A stretch of 64,000 nt of DNA from Armatimonadota bacterium (GTDB taxonomy: Bacteria; Armatimonadota; Fimbriimonadia; Fimbriimonadales; ATM1): contig JADFGT010000002.1 in assembly GCA_022567555.1 (NCBI GenBank), positions 1-64,000 on the forward strand, written 5' to 3'. The translations under genes were made by a program, and so were the position numbers. This document shows, piece after piece, positions 1 through 6,847 of the stretch; positions within the stretch are counted from its first letter, which is position 1, and every line of letters begins with the position of its first letter. Below the pieces are notes generated by a model. That model saw only the letters and a program-made list of their open reading frames with translations. It made no database searches and was not told the origin of the DNA.

Positions 1-450
1 TTCAACCGCGACCTCGGCAACGTGCGGATGGTCTTGATTCTTTCACCCACGTGAGGGGTGTGCCTGCAAGGCGCCCGTGTGGTGCAAGAACAGGTCCTCA
101 ACAAGATAGGCAGCAACAAACTGAAGGTGTCTGTCGTGTGGACGCCCGTGCTCGGCGGCGACAATAGACGCGCGGCACAAGACGCTGTGAAACTGGTCCC
201 CGACAAAAGGGCAACACACTATTGGGACGCCGACAAGAGTCTCGGACTCAGTTATGGGAAGATCGTCGAGTTGCCCCGCGGAGGCAAACTCGCGTGGGAC
301 ATCTACTTCGTGCATGACGGAAAGGCCGAGTGGAAAGACGGCCCGCCCAAGCCCGACTATTGGATGCACCAGTTGGGAAGGGACGAGCGCCGCCTGGACG
401 GCGACAAACTGCGCGAGGCCGTGCAGAAGATAATGAAGGCCGGGAGTTAA
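1..450 (+). CDS. Thioredoxin-like protein, candidate selenoprotein (5' end outside window)
   Basis: The frame open from base 1 encodes a hydrophobic strand (VRMVLILSPT), meets TGA at 52-54, then continues GVCLQGARVV and stays open to TAA at 448-450. Reading the TGA as selenocysteine gives U-G-V-C, a UxxC redox motif at the end of a beta strand and start of a helix, where thioredoxin-fold proteins carry CxxC. A hairpin at 71-85 has the layout of a bacterial SECIS element. If translation instead began at GTG 58, the redox strand would be lost. The rest (about 130 residues) contains strand KVSVVW and a WDxxKSLGLSYG segment but no other family motif that I recognise. It is convergent with prcA, 12 nt away. 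Alternative: a Cys codon mutated to a nonsense codon. The thioredoxin-like fold is inferred from the motif and its setting. Confidence 0.6.
52..54 (+). other. Candidate selenocysteine (UGA) recoding codon
   Basis: In-frame TGA between SPT and GVC. A single change to TGC or TGT would give the ordinary redox motif CGVC, which marks the position as a Cys/Sec site. The coding frame is open and protein-like on both sides. Confidence 0.55.
71..85 (+). promoter_or_regulatory. bSECIS-like hairpin downstream of the UGA
   Basis: GCGCC (71-75) pairs with GGTGC (81-85), one pair being G-T, around a five-base loop CGTGT (76-80). The loop carries G at its second position and begins 22 nt after the TGA. 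Bacterial SECIS elements are described as having a G in the first two loop bases about 16-37 nt from the UGA, so spacing and loop both fit. The lower stem is poor. Confidence 0.5.
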
Positions 451-462
451 CGTACCGACGAC

Positions 463-1146
463 CTACAGCAACCTGAACTTCCGCTCCCGTGTCGTCGCGC
501 GGTCGAGGAAACCGGTCTCCGGCCGCGTGTCCTGCAACAGAGCGGGGGCCGGCTCGCCCGAGCCCTCCACGTCGGCGCCGATTCGCCACACCTTATCAGA
601 AAGCGCTTTAGCCTTAGCGACCGTCAGGTCCGGTTTGTAAGCCTTCTCCAGTTCCGCAAGCATTCGCTCCTCCGCCTCCGGCGTGCCGCCGACGACGGCG
701 TAACGGGAACCCGCGTCGAAATCCCCGTCATAACGCAGCGTAAAGAACAGGTCATCCTCCGGCGCGTCGTTCATCTCCGCGAACAGCGCGCACATGACGA
801 ACGGCGCGGCCGTGATGTCGCCGTGCGCCCGCCGCAGCGGATTGCTCAACGCAAACCCGACGACGCGCTGAATCGTCACGTCCTCTTCGCTTCGCGCGAA
901 GCCCTCCTGATGCGCGAAGTCAACTGCCGTCAGCCGCAAAGACTCAACGTCCGCCTGCTGCCCCAGCGCGGCGAACATCAGCCGGTCATAGACCTCATGA
1001 ACCTTCCGAACTTGCCGGCGATACGTATGCAGCAGCGTCCCCGCATTAATCGAAATGCCGACAACGGGCGACCCGCCGCGCAGGCGGTTCTCTATGTATT
1101 GCGCCCTCTGGCTAATGCTCTCCTGCCAGTCGTAAGGGCTTATCAC
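463..1146 (-). CDS. prcA: 20S proteasome alpha subunit, bacterial type
   Basis: Encodes 227 residues resembling actinobacterial PrcA. An N-terminal MISPYDWQES..RAQYIENRL segment is followed by GSPVVGISINAGTLL, YDRLMFAALGQQADVESLR and LTAVDFAHQEGF, matching the alpha-type order of gate helix, strand and 'GxxxDxExLR' region. It lacks a processed threonine, as expected for alpha subunits. Alpha rings cap the beta chambers and gate substrate entry. The start is GTG at 1146, overlapping the prcB stop as GTGA, so translation is probably coupled. No Pup, PafA, Dop or Mpa gene lies in the window. Confidence 0.88.
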   Translation of the reverse strand: MISPYDWQESISQRAQYIENRLRGGSPVVGISINAGTLLHTYRRQVRKVHEVYDRLMFAALGQQADVESLRLTAVDFAHQEGFARSEEDVTIQRVVGFALSNPLRRAHGDITAAPFVMCALFAEMNDAPEDDLFFTLRYDGDFDAGSRYAVVGGTPEAEERMLAELEKAYKPDLTVAKAKALSDKVWRIGADVEGSGEPAPALLQDTRPETGFLDRATTRERKFRLL

Positions 1147-1892
1147 GCCGTCGCCACCTCGCGAATCGCTTTCTTCAGTTCCGTTTCGGGAACGGCAGAG
1201 ATGCCCTTTGCGGTCAACGTCTTCGCCACGGGCGGTATGTGTTCGAGCCCGCCGGTCGCCGTGTCCAGCTGCGCGGCGATGTCCAACATAGTCAGCCCGT
1301 CGCGCAGCACGTCATTGAGCGAACGCTTGTCAAAAGGCCCCTTGGCGCGCGAAACAAAATCGAACACGCCCCTAATGCGCTCCGCGCCGGAGCCCGCCGC
1401 GCCGAAGTCGCCGCTCTCGAACCGCGCGCCCATCGCGTCATAAAAATAGATGCCGAAGTCGCCGGTGCGCGGGTCGCGCGCGCTGACGACGGGCAGAAAA
1501 ATCCCGATGCCCTCCAACGTCGCCGGCAAGTTCCCCGCCAGCGCGCGGCTGACTTCCTGCAACTTCCCTTCCAAACTCATCTCTTGGAGCTGCGTTCGGG
1601 CGTAGTATTTGAAAGCGTGTTTCAGGTAGCGAACGATCTCCACGCTTCTGGCGAATGAGCCGGAGATGGCAATGAGCGTGGTGTCGTCGAGCGACAAGAC
1701 CTTTTCGGCCTTGTCATACATGATGAAGTTCGCCGCTGTGGCGCGCCGGTCGCCCAAGTTCAGGATCCCTTTGTCGAAGCGCAGGGCGAGCACCGTCGTG
1801 CCGCGCACTTCCTTCGTTCCCGCCGGTGCAATCTTCAGGCACCCGGGAAAGCCCACGAGGTCGGCGAACGAGCGCGTCCTGTTCTCGATCAT
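1143..1892 (-). CDS. prcB: 20S proteasome beta subunit, bacterial type
   Basis: Encodes 249 residues. Cleavage between G31 and T32 would expose the N-terminal nucleophile (TTVLALRF). Counting from it, D17 lies in LNLGDRRATA and K33 in YDKAEK, so the T1/D17/K33 catalytic set is intact. The block LSLDDTTLIAISGSFARSVEI and FKYYARTQLQEMSLEGKL are typical of PrcB. The 31-residue propeptide is short. It is the first gene of a prcB-prcA pair, the order also found in Actinobacteria, with ATG at 1892. It is predicted to form the cytoplasmic peptidase chamber. The specific substrate tag (Pup or the Pup-like UBact) is not seen here. Confidence 0.93.
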   Translation of the reverse strand: MIENRTRSFADLVGFPGCLKIAPAGTKEVRGTTVLALRFDKGILNLGDRRATAANFIMYDKAEKVLSLDDTTLIAISGSFARSVEIVRYLKHAFKYYARTQLQEMSLEGKLQEVSRALAGNLPATLEGIGIFLPVVSARDPRTGDFGIYFYDAMGARFESGDFGAAGSGAERIRGVFDFVSRAKGPFDKRSLNDVLRDGLTMLDIAAQLDTATGGLEHIPPVAKTLTAKGISAVPETELKKAIREVATA

Positions 1893-1961
1893 CGCTGCTA
1901 CGATTGTAGCCCGCTCGGCGTCCGCCCGCCCCAGTCGCGGGGCGCCGACTCCTCCAACGCC

Positions 1962-2009
1962 CGAACGACCGAACCTCCGAACGACCGAACTTCCGAACGC
2001 CGAACGCCC
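1962..2009. repeat. 16-bp tandem repeat upstream of prcB
   Basis: CGAACGACCGAACCTC at 1962-1977, CGAACGACCGAACTTC at 1978-1993, then a decayed third unit to about 2009. The same GCCGAACG-type words occur in the tails of the repeats at 19517 and 24581, so it may belong to that family. Confidence 0.7.
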
Positions 2010-2039
2010 GATCTGCCGCGTATGCCCCGACAGCGCAGG

Positions 2040-2495
2040 CTACGACCCCTTGAACTTAGACGCGTACCCCGTGAACTCCACGCTTACCCGAGGCCGGTTC
2101 TCATCGCGCTCCCAGCCGACGTCCGGACGCTCGACGTTCTCGCGCACCGACTCCAGCATTACGCCTACGATCTTGTCGCTCGGGTGCTCTTTTCGCAGTC
2201 GCTCGGCCAGGGGCAGCGCGTCCTCCCACTTGCGCCGCTCAATCAAGACGCGCAGAAGCATCATGCTGACCTCGAACTGGCCCTCCCAAATCGCCAGCGA
2301 CTCCTTGAAGCGGACCTCGGCGTTCGGCAGATCGCCCATCTGCCCGTAGGCGACACCGGCCAGGGCGTGCGCTTCGGCGTCCCCTCCGTACCTCTCCAGA
2401 TACGGAAGCAGAGTATCGAGCCCGGCCGAAGACTCCTCGGCTGCGAGGAGGGCCCGCGCCTGCCCCAGGGTGCGCTCTCGCTTACGCCCGGCCAC
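2040..2495 (-). CDS. TPR-repeat protein
   Basis: Encodes 151 residues with two to three tetratricopeptide-like helices: YLERYGGDAEAHALAGVAYGQMGD, then NAEVRFKESLAIWEGQFEV and KWEDALPLAERLRKEHPSD. Such repeats form protein-binding scaffolds. There is no signal peptide, so it is predicted cytoplasmic. The start is GTG at 2495, preceded by AAAGGAG about 6 nt away. It is divergent from the 2601 operon, so the two share the roughly 100-bp intergenic region. The partner is unknown. Confidence 0.75.
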   Translation of the reverse strand: MAGRKRERTLGQARALLAAEESSAGLDTLLPYLERYGGDAEAHALAGVAYGQMGDLPNAEVRFKESLAIWEGQFEVSMMLLRVLIERRKWEDALPLAERLRKEHPSDKIVGVMLESVRENVERPDVGWERDENRPRVSVEFTGYASKFKGS

Positions 2496-2540
2496 CGTTA
2501 CTCCTTTCGACGACCCGCACGCATGCGCCGTGTCGTCACA

Positions 2541-2546
2541 TATAAT
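2541..2546 (+). promoter_or_regulatory. Possible -10 element of the 2601 operon
   Basis: TATAAT lies 54 nt upstream of the ATG at 2601 in an otherwise GC-rich gap between divergent genes. No convincing -35 lies at 16-18 bp. The AT-rich stretch also reads TTATAT on the other strand and could serve the divergent TPR gene. Confidence 0.3.
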
Positions 2547-2600
2547 GTACGATATAAGCGGTCCTCGGGGCCCCTATGAGGGGCAGCAGGGGGTTAGAAG

Positions 2601-4649
2601 ATGATTTGCTGGATTGCCGCGCTTGCGGCGCTCACCGCCCAAGGCCCGGCCGATCCGTCGGCCGACCCGCGCTTGGCGACGCCTGTCACCTACTCGACGG
2701 CGGGCGAGACGCTCTCGAAAACCATGGCCGGTCTGGGGAAACCCGCCGGTGTGAAATTGGAGGTCGCCAAGGGATACGACCAAGACTTCCTGGTCCTGCG
2801 GGCCTCCGGCGTGCCGCTTGGCGAAACCATGCGGAAGGTAGCCGACCACTTCGAACTTGAATGGCGGGTTTACGGCGAGGGCTACCTTCTGATCCAGACC
2901 TCCGAAGCGAAGAAGGCCGAGGAAGAGGCACTGAAAGAGCAGTTCCTCAGGCCGTACGTCGAGATGCAGAAGAAACTGAAGGAGAAACTGGCCGGACCGA
3001 AGCCGGACCTCGAAGCGGCCAAAGAGGATCTGGAGCGGATGCGGGAGGGCACACGTCCGGACATCGCGACAGATATGCGAGCCTACCAGTCGTGGGGCGA
3101 GCGCTTCGGCGAACTTACCAACATAGCCAATCCAGGTTATTGGGTCGCCATGGCGCTCGTGTCGGACCTCGACCCCGATCTGTTTATCGAGCTGGACGAC
3201 TGGGGCACGATCGTCTTCTCCACCGCGCCCACGCGGACACAGCGGCGTATGCCGAACGTGGACCCGGACCTGCTGCAAGGGTTCATCGAGGCGGCTCTGA
3301 AAGGGTACGCCGAACTGCAGCGCCGGCGCGCCGACTATCCCGACCCGCGACCGGCCGCAGTGCACGTCCGCCTGCGGATGGTCTCGGCAGGCGGAAACTT
3401 CCATGCACACACCCACCTGCTCGACGAGAATGGCGAGGTCATTTCGCTGACTCTGTCGCGCGACTTCTCTTTCCAGGTGACACGGCCGCGCGGCAACGCC
3501 GACCTAAATGACCGCACTCCCAAAGGAACGAACCTCGACAAGGAGGTCGCCCTGGAGGGTCCGTTCTCCTACATGATTGATGGGTCCGCGCAACGCGATC
3601 CAGACAAGATGGCGGAGGCGATGACGTTCATCTTCAGCCGCATGGCGCAACTCGACAAGCATGAACCGCTGCGGTGGTCGTTCGGAGGACTGATGCTGCA
3701 AATCGCGGACAAAGCGGATGTCAACTTCATCTCGGATTTGCACGATGAGATGTTCACAGCGCCGGGCGGAATGGTGGGGAAAACCGCCCGAGACCGGCTG
3801 GCGACCTTCGGCAACGCCGCGAACTGCAAACTGAACGAGGACGGCGGATGGGTGGCGCTCTCCCACATGGAGCGCGCGCTTGCACGCGCGAAACAGGTAC
3901 CGCGCAAGCTCATACGCCAGATCAAGGAGTGGGGCCGCGCGCACGGTACGCTGACGCTCGACGAGGCGGGGTGGGTCGCGCTGCAACTGACGAACCTGCA
4001 GTTGGGAAACCAGATTCTCTCGTTCGCTGCCGACATGCACGTCATTGGGCCGCGGTCTAACAACGTCTTCAATGACAAGCCTCATGTGCAGGTCCTGCGG
4101 CTCTGGGCGTTACTCTCGAGCCGCAACAAGGCCGCGCTGTTGAACGACGGCTCGCTTCAGGTTGGGTCCATGCCGCCGGCCGCGCGGCAGCAACTGTGGC
4201 GGTGCCTGCTGACGCCGGGGGGAATCACGTTCAGCCGGCCCTATCCCGGCAGGCGCGACATGAGCCCGACCCAGGTGTTCCCGAACGGCCTGCCGCCTAA
4301 CGCCGTGATCACAGCGGAACTGGACGAGGAGTGGGTGTTGCTCGTCAAGCAGCGGGTCGAAGGCTTGGACCTCTTCATGCCCGTCACGATGCCCCTCGAG
4401 CGGCTCGCTCGTATGGGCCGCGACCCTGAGCAAGCCTTCGACATGAGCGCCGTGCGATTCGGCAAGAGCCTGGAGATCACCGTGCGGGTCCCTGAAACAG
4501 GCTGGACGGCCGACCTCAACGACCCGGTATTCGACATGTCGAAACCTGCTGTACCCTGGAGCCAGATGCCGGACGAAGTGAAGGAACGGTTCGAGGAACT
4601 CCGGAAGGGTTCGGGCGGCCCGCCGCCGCCGCCGGAGGCCGCGCCGTGA
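2601..4649 (+). CDS. Secreted protein with STN-like modules, paralog 1 of 3
   Basis: Encodes 682 residues and is the first of three tandem paralogs. A short signal peptide (MICWIAALAALTAQ) is followed by GPADPSADPRLATPVTY, a block shared by all three. Next come a module with VKLEVAKGYDQDFLVLRASG and a helix-strand ending YLLIQTSEAKK, resembling the short STN domain of secretins and TonB receptors, then a charged coiled-coil segment. A second similar module lies around residues 365-440 (ADKADVNFISDLHDEMF). The C-terminus is proline-rich (GGPPPPPEAAP). There is no secretin channel domain, no TonB box and no transmembrane anchor, so function is unknown. It overlaps the next gene by 4 nt (GTGA). 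Confidence 0.7.
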   Translation: MICWIAALAALTAQGPADPSADPRLATPVTYSTAGETLSKTMAGLGKPAGVKLEVAKGYDQDFLVLRASGVPLGETMRKVADHFELEWRVYGEGYLLIQTSEAKKAEEEALKEQFLRPYVEMQKKLKEKLAGPKPDLEAAKEDLERMREGTRPDIATDMRAYQSWGERFGELTNIANPGYWVAMALVSDLDPDLFIELDDWGTIVFSTAPTRTQRRMPNVDPDLLQGFIEAALKGYAELQRRRADYPDPRPAAVHVRLRMVSAGGNFHAHTHLLDENGEVISLTLSRDFSFQVTRPRGNADLNDRTPKGTNLDKEVALEGPFSYMIDGSAQRDPDKMAEAMTFIFSRMAQLDKHEPLRWSFGGLMLQIADKADVNFISDLHDEMFTAPGGMVGKTARDRLATFGNAANCKLNEDGGWVALSHMERALARAKQVPRKLIRQIKEWGRAHGTLTLDEAGWVALQLTNLQLGNQILSFAADMHVIGPRSNNVFNDKPHVQVLRLWALLSSRNKAALLNDGSLQVGSMPPAARQQLWRCLLTPGGITFSRPYPGRRDMSPTQVFPNGLPPNAVITAELDEEWVLLVKQRVEGLDLFMPVTMPLERLARMGRDPEQAFDMSAVRFGKSLEITVRVPETGWTADLNDPVFDMSKPAVPWSQMPDEVKERFEELRKGSGGPPPPPEAAP

Positions 4650-6847
4650 TAGCGCTGTTGGCGGCCTGCCTGGCCCTCTCTTCCGCCCAAAGCCCAGCCG
4701 ACCTGAAGGCCGACGTGCGCTTGGCGACGCCGGTCACCGTGCGGGCGGACGCCGAGATGGTCGGCTCGCTGCTCGAACGCCTCTCCGAGCGCCTCGACGT
4801 TCCGCTGAAAGTTCAGCCGAGAATCGAGCAGGACCTGATCGTCATCTACGCCGCAAACCGCCCCGCGCACGAGATACTTACGGTGATCGCCGAACACTTC
4901 GGATGGGAATGGCAGGAAGAGGAGGAAGGCTATCGCCTGATCCAAACACCCGACGCGCGGAGAGAGGAAGAACGCCAACTGCGCGAACTGATCCTTGAGC
5001 CGTATCTAAAGATCGGAGAAGGTGCGAAGAAGGCGCTGAACGTCTCCGAATCCGAGCGCGAGAGACTCCGCAACAGGGCACAGGAAATCGGCAAGCGGCT
5101 GGGCCAACTTCCCGACTGGGAGGAGCTGGAGACCTGGATGCCCGAATATGAGGAGTGGTCCAGGCTGCGGCGCGATCTTCGCGAGATGATCTTGAAGATC
5201 AGTCCGACCTGGATGTTAGTGAACACGGTTCTGGCTGAGATGACACCCGACGACTGGCTTGCGCTCGACCGGCAAAACAGACTCGTGTTCTCCCTGAAAC
5301 CTACCGTCTGGCAGCGGCCATTCAGCGGAAATGCGCGAGCCGCCGCAATGGAACTAATTCAAGAAGCGGCCGCGGTCGCGAACGCGCCTGACCCGATTGC
5401 CGCGCCAAGCCGTGGCTTCTTCAGCGTCCAAGCAGACCGGGAGTTCGGGCCGGAGGACGTCGCAACGGTTCGCCTCATTGTCTCGAACGTCGGATCAGGG
5501 CCGCGCCACAAGGGCGACCGCATCCTCTTGAGAAACAGCGTTGCTCTAATCAGCATAGACGGCAGCATCTTGGCAACGGACCGCGTCTTCAATTGGCTCA
5601 CCGACCCGCGCCCCCCGTTCAACCCGAGCGCGGTCAAGAAGCCGCCCGACCACCCACGAATGACGGAGCCGCTATCGCCTTCGCCGGGCCTGCGGCACGC
5701 GAACGGCCTCTCGCCCGTGCGAAACGGCTTCTCCGTCGCGAGCGATGAGTCCAGAACGGGGTTCCTTCAAGTGGGCTCGAAGACTGATGTCTATTCGGAC
5801 CTTCCGCGTCTGCTGAACGAGGTGGCAGTGTCCGCGGGAATCTGCGTCATAGCGGATCGGTACGACACGGGTCCTAACCCAATATGTCCCATTGAAACGC
5901 GCACGCTCGGCATAGCCCTCGGCAGCGTCGCCTATCGGGGCAGATATGAATGGGAGTTCGACGGGACCTGGGCGCGGTTCCGGACGGACGGCTGGCCATT
6001 GGACCGTGCATGCACCTTCCCCAGAAAGACGCTCTTCGCCTTTCGGGACAGGGTCATCGGCAACGAGGGATACACGCTGGACGACCTCGCCTCCCTCGCC
6101 TCGGCCGTCACCGACCGACAGGCAACATCAAACGCCGTCGGGCGCGTGCTCACTTACGACTGGTACGTGATCGTCGGGAGAGGCGGCGGCATGCTGTATC
6201 TTCTGCGCGCGTGGGCGCAACTCGGCGAAGCGCAGAAGCAGGCGTTGCTCCGTGGGGGGCCGCTGGTGTATGGCACGCTCTCTCCGGGCGCAAAGCGCAT
6301 GCTGGAAGAAGCGATCTATCGTCTTGACCGCGCGCAGGTCGCGGATATAGGCCTCCTGTTTCAGGAAGACGACCCGGACCTGGACTGGTTGAGGGAGAAC
6401 TGGCGGTACGACCCGCTGCAGCGGGGACGCCCGGAAGACGAAATCACACAACTGCTCCCGAACGGGGTCCCGCAGGACACGGAGATACGTCTTCGGACAA
6501 CCGTCGGACCCGCAATCTGGATGATGGACAACTGGGGACGCCTTCATCTGCGTGGACTGGCCGGGGCCGCATCATGGCTTTACTACAACGAACGGAACAC
6601 GGACTCCTGGGCCCTCCGCTACACGTTCCGGCCGGCCGAACGCAGGCGGCACTTCTTCACGATCACTCCTGGGCGCTCCGCGATGCGCGGCGCCGGACTC
6701 GTGACTGCAAAGGCACTGGCGGCAAGCCCGTTCGCCGCGCTCAGCGGGCTGCCGGAGGAACTGCGCAAAGAGCTTGAACGCTTAAAAGAGGAGATCCGCC
6801 GCCGCGCAGGGGGCGAACCGCCGCCTAAAATGGAGATGACACCATGA
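4646..6847 (+). CDS. Secreted protein with STN-like modules, paralog 2 of 3
   Basis: Encodes 733 residues from GTG 4646, overlapping the upstream stop (GTGA). It has a signal peptide (MIALLAACLALSSAQ), then SPADLKADVRLATPVTVRAD and an STN-like module (VPLKVQPRIEQDLIVIYAAN ... GWEWQEEEEGYRLIQTPDAR). A charged helical stretch follows, then a second module with NEVAVSAGICVIADRYDTG and WEFDGTWARFRTDGWPL. Near the end, ITQLLPNGVPQDTEI recurs in paralog 3. The three genes differ throughout, so the duplication is old and each copy has been kept. Predicted outside the cytoplasmic membrane; role unknown. Confidence 0.7.
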   Translation: MIALLAACLALSSAQSPADLKADVRLATPVTVRADAEMVGSLLERLSERLDVPLKVQPRIEQDLIVIYAANRPAHEILTVIAEHFGWEWQEEEEGYRLIQTPDARREEERQLRELILEPYLKIGEGAKKALNVSESERERLRNRAQEIGKRLGQLPDWEELETWMPEYEEWSRLRRDLREMILKISPTWMLVNTVLAEMTPDDWLALDRQNRLVFSLKPTVWQRPFSGNARAAAMELIQEAAAVANAPDPIAAPSRGFFSVQADREFGPEDVATVRLIVSNVGSGPRHKGDRILLRNSVALISIDGSILATDRVFNWLTDPRPPFNPSAVKKPPDHPRMTEPLSPSPGLRHANGLSPVRNGFSVASDESRTGFLQVGSKTDVYSDLPRLLNEVAVSAGICVIADRYDTGPNPICPIETRTLGIALGSVAYRGRYEWEFDGTWARFRTDGWPLDRACTFPRKTLFAFRDRVIGNEGYTLDDLASLASAVTDRQATSNAVGRVLTYDWYVIVGRGGGMLYLLRAWAQLGEAQKQALLRGGPLVYGTLSPGAKRMLEEAIYRLDRAQVADIGLLFQEDDPDLDWLRENWRYDPLQRGRPEDEITQLLPNGVPQDTEIRLRTTVGPAIWMMDNWGRLHLRGLAGAASWLYYNERNTDSWALRYTFRPAERRRHFFTITPGRSAMRGAGLVTAKALAASPFAALSGLPEELRKELERLKEEIRRRAGGEPPPKMEMTP

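Noticed and set aside
1893-2040. pup or UBact gene upstream of prcB
   Set aside because: The gap is 147 nt of tandem repeat and holds no ORF with a Gly-Glu/Gln C-terminus.
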